Shown here: positions 10,633 to 21,104 of the stretch, in pieces
Layout: each line of letters opens with the position of its first letter
Numbering within the stretch: position 1 is the stretch's first letter
Assembly: GCA_019693395.1 (NCBI GenBank)
Contig: JAAMXP010000183.1
Span: 3,966 to 67,965 of the forward strand
DNA length: 64,000 nucleotides
Direction of reading: 5' to 3'
DNA from: Ettlia oleoabundans
Lineage: Eukaryota; Chlorophyta; Chlorophyceae; Chlamydomonadales
The notes under the pieces: model-generated
Told to the model about the DNA's origin: nothing
Database searches by the model: none
What the model saw: the letters and a program-made list of their open reading frames with translations, nothing else
Program-made: the position numbers and the translations under genes

Positions 10633-12284
10633 ATGACACGCAAGGCAGGCCATGCGTGGCCCGCCTGGTTTCAGGACTCCGTGCAGCATGCGCAGCTGCT
10701 GACCAACCGTACACTGCGGAGCTACCTGCTGTCGCACAGCACCGATCGGTGGCCTGAGGTCGTCAAGGCCACACTGCTGGTGCGCCAGATGGTGTGGGCA
10801 TGCCAAGAATGAAAAGTGGCAGCTGGGCAGGCCATGCGACGGTCACTTCCAGACACCGTTGCCAGAACGTGCACTGCACCATATCGCATGCAGCCACCAC
10901 TCCAGGCTGAGATGCGATAACACAAACAAACGTCAGCCTGATTCCATCCTGGTCCCCGCCGCAGTTTCACTTCCACCACCTCTCTTGACCCGCCAACTCC
11001 AATCTTCTGCCTGCAGTATGGCGTGCTTTGCCTCCAGCGTGACTTTCCTGGACAGCCAGTGCTGGAGCTGCCACAGCTGCACGAGGCCAGCCGGCGGCTG
11101 CATGCTGAGGCGGCGCTGGGAGCAGCGCTGCCTGGCATCCGCTCCCAATTTGAATCGCTGGAAGCTTCAGTGGGGGGCTTCCTGGCCGAGCTGGACACTA
11201 ACACTAGTAACAATGGCAACTCAGTGAGTATGCACGCTGAACCAGTCAGTTGACCTTGAAAGTGGCTGCTGTTGTGTGCCGGATGAGCTAGGGCGGACAT
11301 CAGAATTGATTGCCAGGCAGCAATGCAGTGCCTGCAAGAAATAAGTGCCTGCGCAGTACGCATGTGGCTCACCTGGCATAGCAGGTCGATCAGAAGTATC
11401 CACCGGGTCAATTGCCCTCTCATTAACCTCAATGCGCCTGCTTGCTGGCTGCTGCAGGGACAGGCGCTTGGTGGTCAGCAACGCCAGGGAGCTCCAAGGC
11501 GAGGCCCAAACAGCAGCTCTGTGATGCGCCCATCCTCCAACGCTTGCACGCCTGCCACAGGCGTTACATCTTCAGTGGATTCCGGCGTGCCCAAGCCCAG
11601 GGGGAGGCCTGCTCCACCCATCTACCCTGACTGGTGGCCCAAAGATGCAGCGGCAGCTGCTGCGGCCGCTCGGCGCAGCTCCGGGGGAAACAAGGCTCGC
11701 CCGCAGCCGCGGCTGGCCTACTCTCGGCCGCCAACAGCCCCTGCCGACGTGGCTCAGGACGACCTACCTACTGCAGCCTTTCTTCTGGTGCCGCCACGGC
11801 TTGACAGCCGCACAAGCCGGGCAAGCAGCAGCGGCGGGCCGAGGGGCTCCTCACAGCAGGTGGGCGCTGGCTGCTGGTGCTGGCGATACGCTGCGATTTC
11901 GCCACCATGCCAGAACAGCTTGTGACATCCGTGTCTTATCTTTGAGCTAACTGCCGTATGCTTGGCCGTGTTCCTCCTCTTTGGTGGGTGCCACAGGGCG
12001 GGAAGCTGTCGGCGGCAACCTCCAAGGTCAGGCTGCAACATGCTCAGCGGCTGGCATTGCAGCGGCAGCAGCAGGCAGAGGCGCAACTGGAACTGGATCT
12101 GGAGCAGGAGCGGGTAGCCAACCTGCCATTGGGGGCAGGTGCAAGCGTGCAAGTCGTGAGGCACGATCGCTTTGGGTCTGCCGCGGAATCGGGCCAGGCT
12201 AGTGGCAGTGCAGATGTGTCGGCAGACAGGCCTGCATATGACCCAGCCCTAGTGGCCAAGTGGAAGCAGCACTTTGGGCTCTGA
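10633..12284 (+). CDS. Uncharacterised four-exon protein with coiled-coil C-terminal part
   Basis: Exons 10633-10779, 11017-11223, 11458-11859 and 11997-12284 are all phase 0 with GT-AG borders and give 347 residues. The N-terminal 118 residues are hydrophobic/helical with a conserved look (LTNRTLRSYLLSHS, RWPEVVKATLLYGVLCLQRD, LHEASRRLHAEAALG). The middle exon is Ser/Pro/Ala/Arg-rich and probably disordered, with PPIYPDWWPKDAA in its centre. The last exon starts with a Gln/Glu/Leu-rich helix (residues about 260-290) that should form a coiled coil, and it ends PALVAKWKQHFGL. I do not recognise the family. A different start further upstream (region 9981-10632) is possible. No organelle signal is obvious from this start. 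Confidence 0.72.
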
Positions 12285-12618
12285 CCCTCATATCCCCAAA
12301 CTTCACCAGGGAAACCCACCAAACGCATGCCAATGGGAGACAGGCCGCCGCCCCTTGCCTTGCACCCCGCCGCCGCCAAGCAACGCCCGGCCTTGGCCAG
12401 TGGCCGCCCCGAGCCAAACAATCCAGTATGTCCACCGCAACTTGATTTGTAGGAGAAACCTGGTGTAAGTCAAGGTTGCAGAAATTGTAATGCTGTGCCA
12501 GCTCGGCGTGGCGTCGCACAGCGGACGCTCTCGGGCGGCGGAAAACGAGCCTCTCCAGCCCTCCTCAACACACCCAGTTTGTCATTAATCCTTTCAGACC
12601 ACCCAAACCCTCCTCAAA
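12285..12618. other. Intergenic upstream of bZIP gene
   Basis: About 0.33 kb between two same-strand genes. Nothing coding is supported; it likely holds the promoter and 5' UTR of the bZIP gene. Confidence 0.45.
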
Positions 12619-14198
12619 ATGTGTCGTTTCACAGTTCGAGCTCAGCCGCCTGCACAGGTGCAGGAGGTGAAGCTGGAAGGCCCTCTAGACCTGGACGCCA
12701 TATTTGGACCCGAGATGGACGATGACGGTGAGCGGCCGCAACATCAGGATGGGACGGGTGGAGGCTACGTCGCCCCATGGCCATTGAGACCGACCCGCCG
12801 CAATTGTCCCTTACGCAGATATGGCGCTGCTGGAGCTGTTCACGGCCGGCACGAATCCGGCTAACGCTCCAGCAGCCGCGCCGGTAGTGGAGCATTCACC
12901 CAACAGTTCCGGCAGCGCCGCTCCCCCTACTCAGAGCGCCGTGGTGATGGGCCAGCCCATGTGCGCGCCCCCAATCGCGAGGGGGCCATCGCTGGCGCCC
13001 CCAATGCCCGTTGCACCCCAGGTGGCGCTGGCGCCCCATTCAGCCCTTCCTGTTGCCAACCCAGTGCAACAGCTGCAGTTCCAGACGGCCCTCTTGCAGA
13101 ACCCGCAATCGTATCCCGCTGCGGCCCAAATGTACCAGCAGGCCCTGCTGCAGCAGCAGCACCAGCAGCACCACGTCTTGGCGGCCCAACAAGCGGGAGC
13201 ACCTCTGGTGCTGGGCAAGCGCGGCAAGAGCCAGGAGGAAATGGAGCAGCAGACCGAGCGTGTCAAGAAGCGGCGCCGCGAGTCGGCACAGCGCAGGTGT
13301 GTTCTCTGGCCCTCGGATGCAGCTGCGTATGTTCTGCCCAAGGGGGCACAACCAGGGCGCAGGGAGGTGGTGTTGGTGCTCGCTGTATTAACAAGACAGG
13401 TCTCGCCTTTCGTCAACATCTGCCCTACATCCAGCCAACCATCCAGCTCTTGAGCCGAGCTCATGTCGTGAATGACCCAACTGCGACTTCCTGTGCCCCC
13501 ACTGCATTTTTGTCGCAGCCGTCAGCGCAAGAGCGCGTACATGAAGGGGTTGGAGATGGAAAACCAAGCCCTCAAAGTGGAGAATGAGAGGCTGAGGTGC
13601 GTGCATCGTCACTGTTCCTAGTGCAAATTCCTTCTTGCAGCCCAGTTGTGAAAATGCTGTTCTCATCACGTCCTGACTCCGCATGTTCTAATTGTGGTGG
13701 GCGGCTGCTGTGCCTCCACTGCCCTGCCACTCTATCGCGCTTGCCGACCAATTCCTTCCTCCCGCCCCACTTCCCCTCGATGTGCAGGGCGGAGTTGAGC
13801 AAGTGCAATGGTGGCAACATGCCCAGTGCACCCGTGCTGCCCAAGGGGAGCAGCGGCTCAGTGTCGCGTCACCCAAGCGCTGGCGTTGCCTGCAGTGGCC
13901 ACCTGGGTGCGTCCTGCGGTCAGGATTGGTTTGTGCACTGCGTACCCGTTGTGCAGCTTCTGCTTGTTGCCCTGCCACTAGTCACTGCTAGCCCTTCTGC
14001 TTTCTCATCCTCTCTGTCTGAGCTCCGTCTGCTACCACTGTGTGTGCAGGTGGCAGCAGCGAGCACATCAGTGTGAGCGATGATGACGATGACGGCGTTG
14101 GGCTGTGCGAGGGGCTGGGCATTCCTGACTTGGATGGCGGCGCCCCAGACACCTTGGGCCTCATGCCTTCCACAGAGCTCTTCAGTTTCGCCTACTAG
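12619..14198 (+). CDS. bZIP transcription factor with non-canonical basic region
   Basis: Exons 12619-12727, 12819-13296, 13519-13596, 13788-13906 and 14050-14198; phases agree; 310 residues. The N-terminal half is an Ala/Pro/Gln-rich activation-type region with Q runs at residues about 140-150. The basic region RRRESAQRSRQRKSAYMKG (from about residue 188) continues into a short zipper with Leu at heptad spacing (GLE..ALK..RLR, then AEL). The invariant Asn of the N-x7-R signature is replaced by Arg189, while Arg197 is kept, so it reads R-x7-R. The basic region is split by an intron after codon position 2, as in many plant bZIPs. The tail is acidic (SDDDDDG) and ends ELFSFAY. The start codon choice is tentative; an upstream exon is possible. 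Confidence 0.88.
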
Positions 14199-15507
14199 CC
14201 GCGGTAGTTGTTGCAGCCAACTGGCCCTTGGTGGCCGGTGCTCTTCATGCAGCACAGCTGCCGTTTGCAGAGCGCCATTTGGGCATGTCCACAAGCGCCG
14301 CCCGATTGGGCTGCCACACCAGGGCTTTCATCCATTCCTGCACCGCACAGAGCTGGCATCCCACCCCGGCCATGCATGGTTTTGCAAAGCATCGAAGGTC
14401 GAGGCCGCAATGGTGCCACTTTCAAGGGGACTGAAAATATCCCTTTCCATTAGCGCACATGTTTCATGAACCCACTACCAACCCACACACCCTGGGGCTA
14501 TATTCCATACACAACCCTTCATCCGGGCTTCGCATGCCGTGCGCATCCCTCCTACCCCATCCACCTGCTGGCAGCCAATGGAAGCGGAGGCAACAATCCT
14601 GCGTTCACGGCTAACCAAGCCATATCTTTAGGCCTAGATGCCCGACACGTCATTTCTAAATGCGCACGTATGGTTTAGTCTGTCTCCCAGCCAAAGCATT
14701 TCGCAGTCCGTGTCCTCCCTCCTCCTCCCTCTTCCTTGAGTCTATCTTCCCTGTCTCGCCGGCGCCTAGTCTGATGCAGTCTACATCTCACTACCTCCCC
14801 AACTGCCATCTGGGCTCTTCTGCCTGCTGCCACATTTCACTGTGCATGCAGCAGTCTTGTGCGACGACCCAGCGGTGGTTTTCCGCTTTCAGACGGCCAT
14901 TTGATCCCCATGCTGTCCGTGGTTTCCAGACCCTGTCCCCCCCCTGTTTCAGCCTTAGGCCCTAGCGGCCCCTGTCAGTGCAATCGCATCTGTATCAGAT
15001 CACGCCACCGTTCCGGTTTTTCATGTGCCGCCGCCCAACCCATATTGCGCTACTTTTGCACAGGCGCTTGTTCCTGTTTGCACCCACCTCGCAAAATCAC
15101 AGCATTGGACCTTACTCTCTTGCTGGCACGGCGGCCGGCGGCGGATCTCTTTCAATGTCCCTTTTTGTGTGCCTCACAGTGGGATTGCTTGCAACCCCTC
15201 CCTTAACCCTTGTTCCTGCTTAACATCCAACCTGCCCGTCCACATGCCCCTTGCGTGGGCCGGGTTACAAACACCCCGCCTTTGTGCTGAACTTCTCGCG
15301 TCCCCAGTCTGCCTTTCCCCTTGCCCCATTGTCCGACTTGAGTTTGAGCCCGTCGCTGCCCCTTTTCCAGCAGCGCTGCGCCTTGAATTGAATATGCTTG
15401 CCCAGCATTTGTAGGCCTACTGCTAATGCAGAACCCGCTCGGGCGTTTGTAAACCAGAGCAGGAGCTACAGGGTTTATGATAAGGAGGGCATGCTGAAGG
15501 CAGGCTG
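14199..15507. other. Convergent intergenic region bZIP / LAS1
   Basis: About 1.3 kb, pyrimidine-rich on the plus strand, between two convergent genes. I see no motif-bearing frame and no repeat. Long 3' UTRs are the simplest reading; a TGTAA on the minus strand near 15263 lies about 245 nt beyond the LAS1 stop. Confidence 0.45.
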
Positions 15508-18500
15508 CTATAGCAGGGGTGAACACGTTGAAGGAAGCAAGAAGCGCTGCACTGGGGCGATTGGCAGGGGCTGGTCTGCCTGGTTACTGTCATCATGCTG
15601 CTGTAAATCCCTTGCACCTGCCTGCATGGCCAACAGGAAACAGTCCACTGCTGGCCAGGGTGCGGACAAGTCGAACGCCGCAGAAGCCCCTGCCTGCAGC
15701 TCTTGCTGCTCCCGTAGCAGCGCCGCTTGCTGCTGTGCACGCCTGCCTGCTGCAGCGCCCTGGCCAGCTCCGGCCCCTTCGTCTTCAGCACTGGTGGAAG
15801 CGTGTGCTTCAGCGGTGGCTGCCGCGTGTTGCTGCAGAAAGGTCGGTGGCAGCTGAGGCTGTGGCGGTGCATCCAAGGGCGGAAGCCTGCCATTGGGATC
15901 TGCCGCGCAGGGCAGCATGCCCACCGCGCATGGCTGCCAGCTGGCCGCTCGCCGCCAGCGCTTTCGCCCACCAGCAGCAGTTGCAGCTCCTGCTCCCTGT
16001 TGCTCCTGCTGACCTGGCCTCTTGCTGCCCACACCGCTCGGCTGCGGCAAGCGCCCAACTGCCTTGTGTTGCTGCTCCAAAGTAGACTGCTGCTGTAGTG
16101 CCGCTGCCGTGAGCCTTGTCAAAGCGTTTTCAGCAGTCGATGATCCTTCATCCGCCGAAATGTCTGCAGCTGCTGCAGTTGTTGGGCCCAAGCTTACAAG
16201 GCTGCTGAGAGCCGCAATACCAGGTGCACCATTGGGACCGCTGCTGACTTTGAAGGCAGACATCAGCAGTGACAGCGCCTGTTGCAGCGCCTCTGCCACT
16301 GAACTGCTGCTTCGGGCGTCATCCCTGCTCCCGCTGAACCCTTGCAACGGCTCATGCAGTGCCAGACAGGCTGCTTGCTGCACCGCAACAGCACGGGCGG
16401 GAAGTCCTTCGGCCAGCAACTGGCGCAGCAGGGCTGCTGTGGGCTTCCAGCTGCTGCAGGCAACCAGCAAGCTGGATCCTGGGGTGCCTGCCTGCTGGCT
16501 GATGCCGCCACTCGCCGGCAGCAACCTGTGCAGCCAGTCGAGGTTGGCAGCAAGGCAGTCTGCTGTACTTACACCACAGCTGCCCTCTGCTGCCGGCTTT
16601 TCTGTCAGCTCGACTGCACTGCAGAGCCGTCGCACAGCCCCCAGAAGCAGCAGCGACGGCAGTTGAGGCCAAAGGCTACAGAGGTGCCCCATGGCTGCTG
16701 CCAAAGCCCGCTCCGCAACAGCCCCTCCGGCGCCGTAGCTGGCTGACGGAGGGCGGTACATAGCACCTTCAGCACCCACACCAGCTTCCGCTCCCTTATC
16801 TGCTGCTGCTGTCGGTACCGCTGATACCAGGTTTCTTTTTAAAAGCTCCAGGGTGGCATCCAGCAGTGCATCAGCCAGCAGGGCAGCTGCCGGCCTGGGC
16901 ACCGCCGACCGAAGCTCCGCCAGAAGTTGCCGCCGCTTCTTCTTGGCATCTGCCGCCTGGTAGCCACCAGTGGGGGTGGGAGCTGCGCCCTCAACACCAT
17001 CCCCAGCCCCCGCCCCTGTGCCACCGGCCGCAAGAGCAACAGCTGGCACTGCGGCCCCCCCCTGTCGCGTTGAAGCCCTGCGCCCCGCACTTAGCGTGGC
17101 CGCAGCGGCCACCGCTGCCGCCGCAGCAGACGAACGCCTAGCCTCCTCCTCCTCAGCTCCACTGTACTCTGCATCTGAATCAGGAATTGCCGCCGAGGCA
17201 GCCACTTTAGCGGCTGCCGCCTGGTGCAGCAGCAAATACTCCTGCAGGCAGGCAGGCAGGCAATACGTTTGTTTGATGCGAGCCAACAAGCAATATCAAA
17301 GTTTGGTGTGAGACAACAGGTTGCAAGAAACTAAAGATCAACTTCATTTGAGCATTGACGTTTCGACCAACCTCATTCCCAGGAGCAAACACACGCCGGT
17401 GGGTAGCGTGACAGCTGGGCAGTGCAGGAGCAAGGGCACAAGCACTGCGCAGCTTGCTTGCCTGCACCATGCTCTGCAGCCTGTCGACGCTGGCTACCAC
17501 GTGGTCACCCTGGCGCTGCCAGTAGTTGGAGCGCAGCCAGGCCAGCCCGTGCAAAGCAGCAAGCCTACAGAAGGAGGCAGTCAAAGTTGGCCGGTGAAGG
17601 AAGGAAGAAGCAGCCACAGGCAGGCAGGCAGGCAGGCAGACAGGCAGGCAGGCAGACCGCAAGCATAAGATTCATGCAGATAGACGAGCAGCAGACCTGA
17701 GGGCTGCCAGCGAGGGCAGCTCGTTGTGTGTTGCCTCGTGCCGCAGGTCAACAAGAATGCGGGGCAGGCCTGCACAGTCGAGTAAGGGGAGGTGGCACAG
17801 CTGTGATCAAAGTGGGGCGGCTGTGTTTAACCCACGACACACCAGCACGGATCGCGGGTAGCACGACTGCAAACCGGAACCCAGGGGTGATAGTGTGGCA
17901 GCATAATACCAGGCACTGCATGAAAGTCTACAGCCTGTGCTGTGACCGATGCTGTGGCTGGAGCTGCGCGCCCACCTGCCGATGTCGCCAGGCTGGCTAC
18001 TGAGGCAGCCACGCGGCCTCTCTGGGAGGAGTCAGCTATGCCATTGACCATACGCACAATGGCCAGACCATACTGTAATCGCAGCTCGCTCTCTCTTGCT
18101 GCGACATGGGCGGAAAGGAGCTGCGGCTGAGCAGCGGTGACGTCCCGCTGCTGAGCTTCTACAAAGCATGCTGTGCAGTCCACTCCCAGTGGCACACGTC
18201 CACGTGCCCTCCATGCTTCCACCTACACTCACAGTTGAGAATCGGAGCAACTGATTACCGCCAACGCAGGCCGTGGCAGTGGCAGCGGCAGCGGCCGCTG
18301 CGGCCACACGTACGTAGGCCTGAACGTACGGGCCTCCCTTTATAAGGCCCTGCTGCTCATGCATGGCACCTTACAGCATTCCCAACCATGTCCAACCGTT
18401 CTTATTCACCCTATCCACGCCCTGCTGCACGTCTTCTGGAGCGTCAGAGAGCAGCCATTGCCCGACTTGCCGCCATTCGGCCCAACTGGTCCAGGGGACC

Positions 18501-18517
18501 GCCCTACCGAGTGACAT
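15508..18517 (-). CDS. LAS1: LAS1 pre-rRNA processing endonuclease (HEPN type)
   Basis: LAS1 cuts ITS2 of pre-rRNA in the nucleolus, working with a Grc3/NOL9 kinase. Exons down the minus strand: 18517-18410, 18222-17976, 17769-17697, 17564-17462, 17241-15508; 754 residues. Exon 1 has VPWTSWAEWRQV; exon 2 has RGRVPLGVDCTA and LRLQYGLAIVRMVNG. Exon 3 has LVDLRHEATHNELPSL, which contains the HEPN catalytic motif R-x4-H (RHEATH). Exon 4 has ALHGLAWLRSNYWQRQ. The long last exon is Ala/Gln/Ser-rich with a Lys/Arg patch (GRKRWRRA), as in the variable LAS1 C-terminus. The intron 4 donor is best read as CAG/GCAAGC (GC-AG); with a GT donor the frame does not join, so the exon 4 end is less certain. Confidence 0.9.
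17614..17656. repeat. (AGGC)n microsatellite in LAS1 intron 3
   Basis: Tandem AGGC/GGCAG tetranucleotides with one AGAC interruption. Similar short GGCA runs occur near 1146 (FPS intron) and 17246 (LAS1 intron 4). Confidence 0.8.
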
Positions 18518-18676
18518 TGTTTGGCCTAAATATGGTCTGCTGCAGACGCATGCCCAAGAACAGACATGGGCCGCTAGAGCGCAGCACAGCACGGTGCGAG
18601 GGTTACCAGTGACGCACGGAATAATGCTGTATTGACCGATATCGTAATTTTAGCTGTTTTGATACTCATCTGTGGT

Positions 18677-20628
18677 ATGTCCCTCTTGCAGCGTGTCCGC
18701 ATTCTTCACTTCTGTAACCTTCCTCGGCGCCGTGCTCGTTGCAACAGGCTCAGAACCATGGTTTCAAGCGCTAAACTAGGTATAAAGCGCTACTTCACTG
18801 CAGACATGAAGGCATCAACCAGTGTGGCAGTTCCGGGACTTAGCCGCCAGCAGCACTTGGCGGCACATGACCAAGTGCAGCTTCAGCAGGATCGACAGCA
18901 ACAGCAGGGCGGCAATAATCAATTGAAATCCTCATTGAAACAACGACAGCCTCAACAGTCTGAGCAGCAGCAGCGACGCACACGCCCAACTCAAGGCGAA
19001 CTTGTAGAGCGCTGCCTACTGCCTGGACCTCCCACTATCGACATTGGGGTAAATCCTGGTGGATCGCTCATTTGATAAGGTGTGAAGCTCTTTGAACCAT
19101 GCATTGCGATATTTGGAGGCATATGGTTCGTTGCTGCATGGTCAGCAAACATGTTAATTCGATCAGTCAAAACGCCGCAGAGAAGCCAGCCAGTGCCCGC
19201 TCGCTTCTCTGCTCAGGACCGGGCCGCAGTGCTAGAAAGAGCGGCAAGAGCGGGTGTGGCAGCCTGCATTGTGACTGGCACCTGTGTGCGGACGTCAAAG
19301 GCGGCAGCAGAGCTGTGCAACTCCGAAGGAGGGCAGCAAAAACGCCTGTTTTTCACAGCAGGAGTTCACCCTCACACTGCAAAGGTGGGAAAGTTGCATG
19401 TAGCAAGAGTTGCAATGAGCAAGGCTTCACGGTAGTGACAGAACACAACACGTTATTTTTGAACTGGCTGGCTGTTTCGTCAATGGCACTGTGATTTGTG
19501 CTGCGGGAAGTGTGCGGGCAAATCAACCCTGCAGCACACAAACCTGCAGCTTCACTTTGTGCCAGCTGTTGTCCGCATGCATGCTTGCTTGCAGCACTGT
19601 AATGATGCCACGCTGGCCGCCCTACGCCAGCTTGCTAGGGAGAGAGGATGCGTGGCTATTGGCGAATGCGGCTTGGACTTCAACCGCAACTTCTCGCCGC
19701 CTGCTGCCCAGGAGCGCTGGTTTGCCGCCCAGATTGAGCTGGCTGAGGAGCTGCAGATGCCGCTGTTCATGCACTGCCGCGATGCAGGACAGCGCTTTGC
19801 CAAAATCCTCAGGTGAACGAGTATTTACTAGTGGTTCAATGTGTGACTGTTCGACACAGCAGATTGGGGAGCGGGTGTCAAGGAGCCTGGCTGAGTGGTA
19901 TCCACTTGGGTTCCACGTCTGCCTGTCTGCTCCATGACTGACCAGTATGCAACTGCCCATCTGCCACATGCTTACAAGCTTGGAAAGCTTCCGCGAAATG
20001 CAGCCCTAACTGACTACTGCATCTCAAGGATGCTGTTGCTGCACCTAAAATTGACTTGCAAGGCTTGCTGTCTTTTGCAGGGCACACCGGCGCAGTGTGC
20101 CTGGCATGGTGCACTGCTTCACCGGCGATCGGCAAGAGCTGGAGATGTTCCTTGAGTTGGGCCTGTCAATTGGGATCACGGGTTGGGTGTGCGATGATAG
20201 GCCGGACCGGGGTGGCGCTGAACTGGCAGCCCTGCTTCCACTCATCCCAGGTGTGCAATGCGTCATCGTAGCAGCACTGCCTGCTATACCATTGCCATAT
20301 CTAGAGTTGTGATGTCATGCTATTGTGGGTTTGAACTGGACTTTAGTTGGGAGAGCTGTGCATCAGCTGTCTCGTTTGGGGCTTACTCCCACCGGCCTCC
20401 TCTGGCTGGCCTGGCTGACCTGCAGAAGGCAGGCTCATGATTGAGACCGATGCCCCTTACCTCACACCACGCAGCATCGTTCCAAGCAAAACTCGGCCCC
20501 AGCGCAATGAGCCGGCCCTGCTGCCACATGTGATGGCAGCGGTGGCAGCGGCTAGGGGGGAGACGCTCGAACGGATTGCGCAGATCACTACGGATAATGC
20601 ATGTGCATTCTTTAGGCTGCCTATGTGA
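18677..20628 (+). CDS. TatD-family metal-dependent hydrolase (one-base frameshift in exon 1)
   Basis: TatD/TATDN1-type nuclease, possibly organellar. Exons 18677-19079, 19217-19384, 19595-19812, 20081-20250, 20426-20628; about 386 residues if one extra C near 19055-19056 is discounted. Motifs in order: IDIGVN, then (after the shift) [42 protein letters not shown] with the metal-ligand Glu, [24 protein letters not shown], and [12 protein letters not shown] with the catalytic Asp. The N-terminus ([20 protein letters not shown]) is Arg-rich like a mitochondrial presequence; ATG at 18758 is an alternative start. A Gln-rich linker of about 60 residues precedes the domain. As read, exon 1 runs into a stop at 19075, so either the assembly has an extra base or the gene is damaged. 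Confidence 0.85.
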
Positions 20629-20679
20629 CCCAACGCTATAAATTGCAAGGATGTGAGTATGACAGAGAATTAGAGCCCC

Positions 20680-20973
20680 CTACATTTGTGCTTCAGCACT
20701 CCCGCCCAGTCTTGGCCGAGCCCCACCTTGCCGCCTCCCTGCATTGGAATTGGCTGCTGAGGGGCGTGGACGGCGGGTGGACGGCATCAATCGGCTTACT
20801 TTAAACGGATTCGAATTCATTGCATGCCTTCTTTGCCCCTCAACCGCAATCGCGGTGCCCCGGTTAGGGGTGCTGGTGCCGGTGCCAGCAGGGCTCAGCA
20901 TGCCCAGTCCCGTTCCATCAGCACTTAAGAAGAGCTGTTCATTCGCCCCTTCACCGTTAGCACAAACTGCCAT
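20680..20973 (-). CDS. Unassigned 97-codon reading frame between TatD and AGPase genes
   Basis: ATG at 20973 and stop at 20680 on the minus strand. The product is Gly/Ala/Arg/Ser-rich, basic in its second half, and shows no domain I recognise. The frame fills most of the 0.48 kb between a plus-strand 3' end and a plus-strand promoter. It may be a small gene sharing a divergent promoter with the downstream AGPase gene, or a chance frame in GC-rich DNA. Treat it as hypothetical. Confidence 0.25.
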   Translation of the reverse strand: MAVCANGEGANEQLFLSADGTGLGMLSPAGTGTSTPNRGTAIAVEGQRRHAMNSNPFKVSRLMPSTRRPRPSAANSNAGRRQGGARPRLGGSAEAQM

Positions 20974-21104
20974 TGTAACGGCTGGTCCGGTTCTCCAGAG
21001 CGGCTGCAGTAGCGGGAGAAATGCGCTGCTCCGAGCTCACCGCGCAACCGGCAGGCAAGGCAACCTGCAGGGTGTCGTGTCAGGGCCATAAGCGCACCAG
21101 TAAC

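Noticed and set aside
18388..18612. 74-codon plus-strand frame (MSNRSYSPYPRP...)
   Set aside because: It is antisense to LAS1 exon 1, which carries conserved LAS1 residues.
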